From assembly GCA_049591295.1 (NCBI GenBank), contig JBAWEQ010000184.1, positions 1 to 11,892 of the forward strand: 11,892 bases of DNA, in the 5' to 3' direction. The DNA comes from DTPS01 sp049591295 (GTDB taxonomy: Bacteria; Acidobacteriota; UBA4820; DSQY01). Positions 1 through 5,900 of the stretch are shown here, in pieces. The position numbers were made by a program, and so were the translations under genes. Under the pieces are notes generated by a model. That model saw nothing but the letters and a program-made list of their open reading frames with translations. It had not been told where the DNA came from and made no database searches. How positions within the stretch are numbered: position 1 is the stretch's first letter; each line of letters starts with the position of its first letter.

Positions 1-19
1 TTAAGTTATTTCTGCGCGG

Positions 20-38
20 GTCCTAAGAATCGTAGGAC
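20..38. repeat. Short inverted repeat near window start
   Basis: GTCCTA (20-25) and TAGGAC (33-38) are perfect 6-base inverted arms around a 7-base spacer. It could be an operator, or the tail of a hairpin belonging to a gene left of the window. No T-run follows. The rest of positions 1-212 shows no ORF, RNA gene or convincing promoter to me. Confidence 0.3.
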
Positions 39-224
39 GAAACGCCTGGCCCTCCCCGTCTAAGAGACAATGCCTTTCCCCCGTGGTCCCGAGAACCCGC
101 CGAAGCCACCCGCGTTTCAATCGCAGAATTGGGGGCGAACGTGTCATCTCCGAAACGCCGGGGCAAAGGGCTCTTCACACAAGGGTGAAATGGTGGCCTC
201 TGGAAAAGGAAGATGGGTGACGAG

Positions 225-371
225 ATGACAGTCCAAACGATGCGCCCTACAGGCTCCGAACCTCTGCGGGGCCCAGGCCGCGCCTTCCGCGTGGCGCTGG
301 AGGTCCGGTCGGTGTTCGGCCACGCAAGCGCGGCGCCGCTCTACCCGGCCCTCGCCGGGGCCTCCTCGTGA
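225..371 (+). CDS. Possible 48-aa ORF overlapping the phosphoesterase start
   Basis: An ATG-initiated frame runs from 225 to a TGA at 369-371, giving 48 residues. In-frame ATGs also exist at 213 (52 residues) and 240. Its stop overlaps the GTG start of the next gene in a GTGA arrangement, as in translationally coupled pairs. A purine-rich AAGGAAG (206-212) lies upstream, but its spacing to either ATG is poor. The product is Arg-, Ala- and Pro-rich, with no membrane segment and no family I recognise. It may be a coupled leader ORF or chance in GC-rich DNA. The start codon is uncertain. Confidence 0.28.
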   Translation: MTVQTMRPTGSEPLRGPGRAFRVALEVRSVFGHASAAPLYPALAGASS

Positions 372-1243
372 GCCAAGCCTCCACTGAAGCCGGGGGCCGG
401 CGCCGCGTCGAGCTGGTGGTCCTGTCCGACCTCCACCTGGGTACCGTGGGGTGCCAGGCCAAACCGCTCCTCCGCTACCTCAAGAGCATCGAGCCCGGCA
501 CGCTCGTCCTGAACGGCGACATCATCGACTGCTGGCAGTTCAGCCGGTGGTACTGGCCGAAGGGCCACATGAAGGTGGTCAAGCGGATCCTCAAGACGGT
601 GGCGTCGGGAACCCCCGTCTACTACGTGACCGGGAATCACGACGAGATGCTCCGCCGCTTCGCCGAGCTTCACCTGGGCAACTTCCACCTGGTGAACAAG
701 GTGGTCCTCGATCTGGACGGGCGGCGCGCGTGGATCTTCCACGGGGACGTCTTCGACGTGGTCATGCAACACTCGCGCTGGCTCGTCAAACTGGGCTCCC
801 TCGGCTACGACCTCCTCATCCTCATCAACCGCGTGGCCAACTGGCTGAGCGAACGCTCCGGCCGGGGCAGGATATCGCTCTCCAAGCGCATCAAGGACGG
901 AGTGAAGAGGGCCGTCGCCTTCATCGGAGACTTCGAGCGGACCGCGGCGGCGCTGGCGGCGGAGAACGGCTACGACTACGCGGTCTGCGGCCACATCCAC
1001 CAGCCGGCCATCAAGGCCGTCGCCACGGACGGGGGAACGGTCACCTACCTCAACTCCGGCGACTGGGTCGAGAACCTGACGGCGCTCGAATACGACCGGG
1101 GGCACTGGAGCATCTTCCGCTACCGCGACCACGAGCAGGAGCTGGAGGGGCGCGGGTCGGCCGAGGAGGCCGAGCCCGAAGGGGAGGCCGAAAGCCTCTC
1201 GCTGCCGGCGGCCGCCGCGCTGCTCCAGATGGTCCGGCCCTGA
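368..1243 (+). CDS. LpxH-like UDP-2,3-diacylglucosamine diphosphatase family phosphoesterase
   Basis: This 291-residue protein has the calcineurin-like metallophosphoesterase fold signature. The motifs in order are SDLHLG (D21, H23), NGDIID (D51), GNHD (N90, H91), FHGD (H125) and GHIH (H209, H211), so all expected ligands of a two-metal site are present. The spacing and the WYWPKGHMK segment match the COG2908 LpxH-like group. LpxH hydrolyses UDP-2,3-diacylglucosamine to lipid X in lipid A synthesis at the cytoplasmic face of the inner membrane. The protein is longer than typical LpxH (about 240 residues) because of an acidic Glu/Ala-rich tail after residue 255. Such LpxH-like paralogues are common and their true substrate is often unproven, so no symbol is given. 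The GTG start is the only suitable initiator ahead of the first metal motif. It overlaps the stop of a small upstream ORF. Confidence 0.9.
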   Translation: MSQASTEAGGRRRVELVVLSDLHLGTVGCQAKPLLRYLKSIEPGTLVLNGDIIDCWQFSRWYWPKGHMKVVKRILKTVASGTPVYYVTGNHDEMLRRFAELHLGNFHLVNKVVLDLDGRRAWIFHGDVFDVVMQHSRWLVKLGSLGYDLLILINRVANWLSERSGRGRISLSKRIKDGVKRAVAFIGDFERTAAALAAENGYDYAVCGHIHQPAIKAVATDGGTVTYLNSGDWVENLTALEYDRGHWSIFRYRDHEQELEGRGSAEEAEPEGEAESLSLPAAAALLQMVRP

Positions 1244-1365
1244 CGCCATGGCCCAGATGTTCTAGAGATTGTCGGGGGCGGGGCCAAGGCCGCCCGAAGC
1301 CGCGTCAAAAGGCGCGCCCCCTCGTTCCGAACACGCGGCCGCGTGCTCCGCCGGCCACTTTGCGC

Positions 1366-1371
1366 TAGGAT
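1366..1371 (+). promoter_or_regulatory. Weak candidate -10 element upstream of sensor kinase
   Basis: TAGGAT at 1366-1371 resembles a sigma70 -10 box and lies about 100 bases ahead of the kinase ATG. No good -35 hexamer is visible 16-18 bases upstream. Its main support is position: it sits in the 228-bp gap between two same-strand genes and just upstream of a palindrome at 1383-1397. Confidence 0.25.
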
Positions 1372-1382
1372 ACAAACGTCCA

Positions 1383-1397
1383 GGGGCGCAGCGCCCC
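1383..1397. repeat. Perfect 7+1+7 palindrome upstream of sensor kinase
   Basis: GGGGCGC and GCGCCCC form perfect inverted arms around a single A. The centre lies about 80 bases before the kinase start codon and directly downstream of the candidate -10 box, an operator-like position. A near-identical palindrome with the same half-site lies at 5763-5774 upstream of malate synthase. In GC-rich DNA chance occurrence is plausible. Confidence 0.4.
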
Positions 1398-1471
1398 ATG
1401 GGGGGACCCGCCTATTGGATCCAACCGCGACGCCAACGGCACGGCGCCCATTGTCCGCTTCCGGAGGCCTC

Positions 1472-2980
1472 ATGGCAGACACCGTAGAAGACAAGCCCGA
1501 GTATACCCTCGGCCACCAGGAGGCCGCGCGTCTCCACGCAATGGAAGAGGCCTTCCTCCACCGGCCCCGGCTCAGCATCCGGCTGCGCATCGTGGCGGGC
1601 TTCCTGCTCTGTTTCTTTCTCCTGGCCGGAACGGGCCTCATCAACCTGGCCATCCTCTACCAGGCCAGGGGCAAGCTGCACTTCCTGGACATCTCCCAGG
1701 ACCTCTCCCTCGACGTCTGGGAGGCTCATCACTTCCAGCGGCTGGACTTTCCCAACAGAAAGAATCTCGAGGCGGCCAGGGAGAGCGCCAAGAGGGCCTC
1801 CGACTTTCTCATCCAGGAGGGTGTGAACATCCTGGATATCTCGAGCGAGAAGGAGCTCGTCGCCCTCAATTACAAGCTCGGCCACTATGTTCAGCTAGTG
1901 GACGACGCCCTGGCGCTCTCGGCCGAGCCCTCCCCCGATCCTGCCCGAGAAAAGGCCCTTTACAACGAGTTGAATGCGACGAGCGGGGACATCATGACCA
2001 CCCTGAGGGCCATGAAGGTCCGCGAGGCCGCCGCGGCGAACCGGGTCCTGCGCATGTCACAAGAGCTCCCCTTCGTCTTCGCGGGGATCATGCTCCTGAT
2101 CATCTTTTGGATCACCAACCTCCTGGCCAACACCATCACCCAGTCCCTGAACCGCCTCCAAGAATCTACGAGGAGAATCGCCGCTGGGGATTTCACCCTG
2201 ATGAGTCCTGCAAGGCGCTACCGCGACGAACTCTCCGACCTTTCGGTGGCGGTCAACCGCATGCTGCTGGAGCTGCGGGCTCGGGAGGCCCAGGTCATCC
2301 AGGCGGACAAGCTCGCCAGCATCGGCTCCTTCACGGCGGGATTGGCCCAGGAACTGAAGAAGATCTTCAACGGCATCTGGACCAGTACGCGGAGCTTCAT
2401 GGAGCGATGCCATCCCAACCCGGACTGCCCTTCCTACTCCCTGCTGGAGAGCGTCTTTGCCCAGACGCAGCGAGGCCGTGAGACCGTGCAGGGACTCCTC
2501 GAGTTCAGCCACGAGGAAGCCGCCGATCAGGGGCCGGTGAATCTGGCTGAGGTGGTGGAGTCGGCGCGCAAGCTGCTCCAGCACCACATGGAAGCGGCGC
2601 GGGTGGAGTTCCGCAGCGAGCTGCCGGCAGGAATGCCTCCCGTCAGGGGTGCCTTCGGTCAGCTCAAGCAGATCTTTCTCAACCTCTTCCACAACGCCGT
2701 CCAGGCCATGCCCTCGGGCGGGGGGCTCACGGTGAAGGCCGGGTTTCTCGGCACCGACCAAGCGGAGATCACGGTGTCGGACCAGGGCGTAGGAATCCCC
2801 CCCGAGAGCCTGCCCTACCTCTTCGACCCCTTCTTCACCACGCGGGAAGGGAGCACGGGTACGGGGCTGGGGCTCTCCATCAGCTACGGAATCGTGCGCA
2901 AATTCGGGGGGGACATTCGAGTGGAGAGCGTGGTGGGCCGCGGAACCACGATCCACTTAACGCTGCCGCTGGCCCAGTAA
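1472..2980 (+). CDS. Membrane sensor histidine kinase lacking the H-box histidine
   Basis: The 502-residue protein has a 35-residue cytoplasmic lead, TM1 (about 38-62), an extracytoplasmic mostly helical sensor region (about 63-198), TM2 (about 200-218), HAMP (about 219-272), a DHp helix (about 275-345) and a HATPase_c domain (about 395-500). The ATP-binding boxes look complete: N-box with N404 and N409, G1 DQGVGIP (437-443), F-box FDPFFTT (451-457) and G2 GTGLGLS (463-469). The H-box reads AGLAQELKK where families have AG-x-AHE-x-NN, so the phospho-accepting His is Gln293 (CAG, 2348-2350) and the following NN pair is KK. As read, it cannot autophosphorylate at the usual site. No response regulator is adjacent. 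The ATG at 1472 is chosen because GGAGG (1463-1467) precedes it; the frame stays open to 1343, but that extension is Arg/Pro-rich and lacks support. The sensed signal is unknown. Confidence 0.88.
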   Translation: MADTVEDKPEYTLGHQEAARLHAMEEAFLHRPRLSIRLRIVAGFLLCFFLLAGTGLINLAILYQARGKLHFLDISQDLSLDVWEAHHFQRLDFPNRKNLEAARESAKRASDFLIQEGVNILDISSEKELVALNYKLGHYVQLVDDALALSAEPSPDPAREKALYNELNATSGDIMTTLRAMKVREAAAANRVLRMSQELPFVFAGIMLLIIFWITNLLANTITQSLNRLQESTRRIAAGDFTLMSPARRYRDELSDLSVAVNRMLLELRAREAQVIQADKLASIGSFTAGLAQELKKIFNGIWTSTRSFMERCHPNPDCPSYSLLESVFAQTQRGRETVQGLLEFSHEEAADQGPVNLAEVVESARKLLQHHMEAARVEFRSELPAGMPPVRGAFGQLKQIFLNLFHNAVQAMPSGGGLTVKAGFLGTDQAEITVSDQGVGIPPESLPYLFDPFFTTREGSTGTGLGLSISYGIVRKFGGDIRVESVVGRGTTIHLTLPLAQ

Positions 2981-3010
2981 GATCACCGGGCCGCCTTACC
3001 CAAGCCAGCG
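2967..3010. terminator. Candidate bidirectional terminator between convergent genes
   Basis: Two nested inverted repeats span the ends of the convergent genes. The outer arms are 7 bases (CGCTGGC 2967-2973, GCCAGCG 3004-3010). The inner arms are 5 bases (GTAAG 2977-2981, CTTAC 2995-2999). The internal loops are 3 and 4 bases and the apical loop 13. Both stop codons lie inside the structure, which reads similarly on either strand. No T-run follows on either side, so this is a structure-based call only. Confidence 0.4.
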
Positions 3011-3769
3011 CTTGAAGGCGCCGAAGAGGAGGCTGACGGCAAGGCCCGAGGCGGTGGCCAGGGCGACGGCAAACAAGCCGTACAGCACGCCGTGGTTCCG
3101 GGCCAGCTCCCGGACCCAGGCCTCCAGTCCAACGGTCTGCACCTCCACCCAGGCCTCCGCCGTTCCGATCACCCGGCCGCCCTCCACCGCGTAGGCCACC
3201 ACGAGGTAGCGTCCAGGCGGGCCGCTGGGAGGCCAGAAGAAGCTAGTGCTGAAAGTGTTGCCGACTCGATCCACCTGGCCCTCCTGGAAGTCGAAGAGCC
3301 GCCCTCGCTTTCGGATCAGGAGCAGCTCGTCGAGATAGAGGCTCCGATCCGCCCCCCCCTGCACCCGCATGGAGGCCTTCAGCCCCTCCTCACCCAGGCG
3401 CCACTTCACCTGTTCGGCCGGCGATAGGATTGCCTCCACGGGCGCCGTGGACTTGATCTTGAACATGCGCGGGACCTGCTCGAACCGGACCTGCCCCAAC
3501 GAGAGCCAGAAGGGCCCCTCCTTTCCTTTCTTGGAGCAGACCACTTGGCCTCTCGGCGAAGTAAGCTTGAGCACCACGTCGTAGGGGGGTGGTGCCGTCC
3601 CTTCCACGTGGACCAGCTGCCCCTGGTAGCGCGGCGTGATGAGGATAAGCCGCTGTGAGACGTGGAGTGTGATGGCTGGAGATGGTGCGGGCGTGGAAGC
3701 GGCCGCCCCTCGCGCCGCCGACGCCAGAAGGCCTGCGCCCAAGCCCAGCACGGCAAGTCGGCTCCTCAT
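2996..3769 (-). CDS. TIGR02186-type membrane-anchored protein paired with TauE/SafE permease
   Basis: The 257-residue protein has an N-terminal signal-like segment (Arg3, Arg20, hydrophobic 5-19), a beta-rich extracytoplasmic body (about 30-215), one C-terminal membrane helix (about 226-250) and a short basic tail (KRWLG). The layout and segments such as PPYDVVLKL (61-69), GPFWLSLGQVRFEQVPRMF (85-103) and the C-terminal anchor match my memory of the TIGR02186 / Alph_Pro_TM (PF09608) family, which is typically encoded next to TauE/SafE transporters. Its biochemical role is not established; a periplasmic partner of the permease is a reasonable inference. The ATG overlaps the permease stop as ATGA (TCAT on the plus strand, 3766-3769), so the two are probably co-translated. 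The frame stays open far upstream, but that part is antiphase to the permease and not real. Confidence 0.8.
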   Translation of the reverse strand: MRSRLAVLGLGAGLLASAARGAAASTPAPSPAITLHVSQRLILITPRYQGQLVHVEGTAPPPYDVVLKLTSPRGQVVCSKKGKEGPFWLSLGQVRFEQVPRMFKIKSTAPVEAILSPAEQVKWRLGEEGLKASMRVQGGADRSLYLDELLLIRKRGRLFDFQEGQVDRVGNTFSTSFFWPPSGPPGRYLVVAYAVEGGRVIGTAEAWVEVQTVGLEAWVRELARNHGVLYGLFAVALATASGLAVSLLFGAFKRWLG

Positions 3770-4674
3770 CGGTGAACTCCCATCGCCACCAAGAAGGCGG
3801 TCGGAGCGCTCAGGAGGTCGTTGAGGAACTTGAGGGACATGGCCAGGACCAGCAGGGAGAAAGCCACCTTCAATTGGCTTGCCTTCAGATGCTTCACCGT
3901 CAGGGCCCCGAGCTGGGCGCCCACCGTACTGCCGAGCAGCAGGAGGGCGGCGAGGATGGCATCCACGTTGTGGTTCACGGCGGCCTGCATGAGCGTGATG
4001 GCGGAAGAGGTGAAGAAGCTTCGAAAAATGCTCGTGCCCACGACCACGGCCATCGGCATCCCCAGGACGCTGCTCAGGACGGGAACCATCAAGAAGCCAC
4101 CGCCGACGCCCATGAGGGCGGCGAGGATGCCGACCAACAAGCCCAGCAGGAGCGGCGCCAGGGCCGAGGTCTCCACGCCTGCGGTCTCGAAGCGGGTTCG
4201 GAAGGGCAGGCGGGCAAGAAACCGCTGGACGCCCGTCTCCCGCTGCTCTGCTGCCTCGCCCTGAACGTGGCTCGTGAGGCCCCCCACGAACATGCTGATG
4301 CCCATGATCGCCATGAAGACGGCGTAGCAGATGAGGATGACCACGTCGAGGTCGCCCATCGCACTGAGGATCTTGGTTAGTGCCGTTCCGATGCCGCCGC
4401 CTGTCACCCCTCCCACGAGCAGGAGCAGAGCCATGCGGATATCCACGTGGCCGGCCTTGTAATGGGCGATGGTTCCGGAGACGCTGGCCCCGGCGATGCT
4501 GCAGACCGTGGCCGTAGCGGCGACTTCGGGGCTGATGCCCATCATGATGAGAAGGGGAGTGAGCAAGAAGCCCCCGATGCTCAGCATGCCCTGCGCGAAG
4601 CCGGTGGCTACGCCCGCGGCGATGATGAGAAGAAGGTTGACGTCCACGCCCGCCACGGGCAGAAAGATGTCCAT
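3766..4674 (-). CDS. TauE/SafE family sulfite/anion exporter permease
   Basis: The 302-residue integral membrane protein has about eight hydrophobic segments in two halves, the usual inverted-repeat layout of TauE/SafE (DUF81) permeases. The second half carries the hallmark GVGGGFLMVPVL (189-200). The first half has the degenerate counterpart GMLSIGGFLLTPLL (29-42). A charged cytoplasmic loop (about 135-168) separates the halves. Family members export sulfite, sulfoacetate or other organosulfur anions; the substrate here is unknown. The start at 4674 is chosen because the opening MDIFLPVAGVDVN is typical of the subfamily, a GAGGGG Shine-Dalgarno lies about 8-14 bases upstream, and a sigma70-like promoter at 4750-4778 would fall inside any longer version. 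It is the first gene of a two-gene leftward operon. Confidence 0.87.
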   Translation of the reverse strand: MDIFLPVAGVDVNLLLIIAAGVATGFAQGMLSIGGFLLTPLLIMMGISPEVAATATVCSIAGASVSGTIAHYKAGHVDIRMALLLLVGGVTGGGIGTALTKILSAMGDLDVVILICYAVFMAIMGISMFVGGLTSHVQGEAAEQRETGVQRFLARLPFRTRFETAGVETSALAPLLLGLLVGILAALMGVGGGFLMVPVLSSVLGMPMAVVVGTSIFRSFFTSSAITLMQAAVNHNVDAILAALLLLGSTVGAQLGALTVKHLKASQLKVAFSLLVLAMSLKFLNDLLSAPTAFLVAMGVHR

Positions 4675-4692
4675 CGGGGCCCCCCTCATTTG

Positions 4693-4733
4693 CCGCCGAA
4701 GCCGGCGGAGGGCTCTCTTCTCCCCGCCGGCGG
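4693..4733 (-). promoter_or_regulatory. Alternative hairpins in the permease 5' leader
   Basis: CCGCCG (4693-4698) can pair with CGGCGG at 4703-4708 around a 4-base loop. It can instead pair with a second CGGCGG at 4728-4733, since GCCGGCGG occurs twice (4701-4708 and 4726-4733). The two pairings exclude each other and lie between the predicted transcription start and the ribosome binding site. It may be a leader control structure or simple GC-rich repetition. Confidence 0.25.
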
Positions 4734-4749
4734 CGCACGCTTCACCTCC

Positions 4750-4778
4750 CATATAGAACCCTGCGGCTTCCGCGTCAA
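4750..4778 (-). promoter_or_regulatory. Sigma70-like promoter for the TauE/SafE operon
   Basis: On the minus strand, TTGACG (plus 4778-4773) and TATATG (plus 4755-4750) are separated by exactly 17 bases. They match the -35 consensus at five of six positions and the -10 at four of six. Transcription would start near 4743, giving a leader of about 70 bases to the ATG at 4674. This is the best promoter in the window and supports the short permease start. Confidence 0.6.
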
Positions 4779-4911
4779 CGCTCTGGGCCACCGGGCCCCT
4801 GGGGCTGGGTCAGACGGAGCAATCGGGGGCGAGTGCCGCCAGTAAAGGCTTCTTCGCCCAGCGCGAGCGCCCCTTCTCCGGCAGGGGATGCCCCGCTCAC
4901 CCCAGGAGCCC

Positions 4912-5250
4912 TCACCGCCGTTTTGGCTGCAGGCTCTCGTGGGCGAGGTCCACGAGGGTGCGCGCGAGGGCCAGGGTCTCCTCGTCGGAGACCGTGATGG
5001 TGACCCATCCGAACCGGCCCACGTAGGCGGCCCTCTCGATGGCGGGGTGGTGCGTCAGGACGGCCTGGTCGGCGGGCGTAGCCTTGATGGTAAAAGCGTC
5101 CTCCCCCGTGTGGCCGATGGCGAAGACCTTCCCGCGCGCCTTCCAGACCACAGCGCCCCAGGGGTACTCCTCCACCGCCCCCGCCTTGGCCAGGCAGTGA
5201 CTCCGGATCGCCTCGAAGGCCCTCCGCGGGCTCACGCGCGCCGTCGCCAT
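4912..5250 (-). CDS. MmcQ/YjbR family protein
   Basis: The 112-residue protein matches the MmcQ/YjbR family (PF04237; double-wing, CyaY-like fold) along its whole length. Family features seen are the N-terminal helix ending in CLAKAGAVEEYPWG (19-32), the strand pair WKARGKVFAIG (36-46), the ATPADQAVL segment (58-66) and the near C-terminal YVGRFGWVTI (76-85). Family members have been described as DNA-binding by fold, but most have no proven function. The ATG at 5250 gives the usual family length. A GTG at 5286 would add 12 residues with no family counterpart. No strong Shine-Dalgarno is seen. It lies 88 bases downstream of the DUF4342 gene on the same strand and could be co-transcribed with it. 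Confidence 0.85.
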   Translation of the reverse strand: MATARVSPRRAFEAIRSHCLAKAGAVEEYPWGAVVWKARGKVFAIGHTGEDAFTIKATPADQAVLTHHPAIERAAYVGRFGWVTITVSDEETLALARTLVDLAHESLQPKRR

Positions 5251-5338
5251 GTCCGAAGGGTAGCAGACTATGGCGAGGACGAGCACGCGGGAGAGGATCC
5301 GGTCCCGATGGAGGCCCTCGCCACGGCCCGCGCGGGCA

Positions 5339-5620
5339 TCAGGCCCCGGGCTGATCTTCCCCCGGATCCTCCTCGATTTTTTCCACCACGATCTTCAGCT
5401 TCACCACCAGCGCTGCGATGGCACCGATGGCCGCCCAGACGGGAAGCAGGATCGCCCCCACCACGCCGAGGGTGAGGGGCACCTCGATGAGGGTCTCGCC
5501 CCCGGCGTCCTTGATCGTGATGCGGCGGATGTTTCCGCCGTGGAGGATCTCCTTGACCTTGGCGACGAGCTGGTCGCCGCTGATGATGAACTCTTCCGTA
5601 CGGACCCGCTTGCCCGGCAT
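5339..5620 (-). CDS. DUF4342 domain protein
   Basis: The 93-residue protein carries a DUF4342 domain (PF14242). The N-terminal part RTEEFIISGDQLVAKVKEIL (7-26) is followed by a short beta region (IRRITIKD, 31-38) and the conserved hydrophobic stretch EVPLTLGVVGAILLPVWAAI (46-65). That stretch continues to residue 75, long enough for a membrane hairpin or one helix. The tail is acidic (EKIEEDPGEDQ). The family has no known function; members are small and often found alone or with UBA-like segments. The ATG at 5620 is preceded by GGGAGG at a good spacing. An open frame extends upstream to 6241, but it runs antisense through malate synthase and is not credible. Confidence 0.82.
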   Translation of the reverse strand: MPGKRVRTEEFIISGDQLVAKVKEILHGGNIRRITIKDAGGETLIEVPLTLGVVGAILLPVWAAIGAIAALVVKLKIVVEKIEEDPGEDQPGA

Positions 5621-5762
5621 GGCCGCCTCCCGGGGCAGAGCCCCTCGCGCATCGTTCTCCCGTAAGCTGGATACGAGGCGGCGGCGCTGTTTGTTCGCGG
5701 CGCCGAGCTGGAATTTACCTGGGTTCCCCCGCGTTCCACGCGATGTGAAACAGGAGCCGCGA

Positions 5763-5774
5763 GGGGCGCGCCCC
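5763..5774. repeat. 12-bp perfect palindrome upstream of the glyoxylate operon
   Basis: GGGGCGCGCCCC is fully self-complementary. It lies about 127 bases upstream of the malate synthase ATG and about 143 from the DUF4342 start. Its half-site GGGGCGC is shared with the palindrome at 1383-1397. It could be a regulator site or GC-rich chance. Confidence 0.35.
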
Positions 5775-5821
5775 AGGGGCAGCCGGGTGAGCGCGGGAGA
5801 AACGGCGGCCGGTCCCGTATT

Positions 5822-5840
5822 CCCCGGAGTGCCGCCGGGG
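5822..5840. repeat. Inverted repeat in malate synthase upstream region
   Basis: CCCCGG (5822-5827) and CCGGGG (5835-5840) form a perfect 6-base stem with a 7-base loop, about 60 bases before the malate synthase start codon. It could act as an operator or as a leader hairpin. There is no supporting T-run for termination. Confidence 0.35.
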
Positions 5841-5900
5841 TGAATGGGCGTCTCCGGCCGGGCCAGGCAGAGGATTCGGCGCAGAGACGGGAGACACAGG

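Larger units (their letters stand above)
5621..5900. promoter_or_regulatory. Divergent intergenic region between DUF4342 and malate synthase genes
   Basis: This 280-bp gap must hold promoters for the leftward DUF4342 gene and the rightward glyoxylate operon. I could not assign a convincing -35/-10 pair on either strand. It contains a palindrome (5763-5774), an inverted repeat (5822-5840) and a purine-rich repeat-like stretch just before the malate synthase start (5880-5900). An ATG at 5844 is in frame with malate synthase but lacks a Shine-Dalgarno and family homology. Confidence 0.5.

Noticed and set aside
341..1249. 302-codon minus-strand frame antisense to the LpxH-like gene
   Set aside because: The plus-strand gene has every metal-binding motif. 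The antisense product has no domain and no start signal of note.
1343..1471. N-terminal extension of the sensor kinase to 1343
   Set aside because: The extra residues are Arg/Pro/Gly-rich with no homology, and GGAGG sits before the ATG at 1472.
2057..2956. 299-codon minus-strand frame antisense to the sensor kinase
   Set aside because: It is a shadow of a gene with clear HAMP and HATPase domains.
3682..4380. 232-codon plus-strand frame across the TauE/SafE genes
   Set aside because: It is Gln/His/Gly-rich with no domain, and runs opposite to two genes with clear membrane topology and a shared promoter.
4775..5008. 77-codon minus-strand frame between the YjbR gene and the permease
   Set aside because: It overlaps the end of the YjbR gene in another phase and the permease -35 region. 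Its composition is Pro/Gly/Arg-rich.
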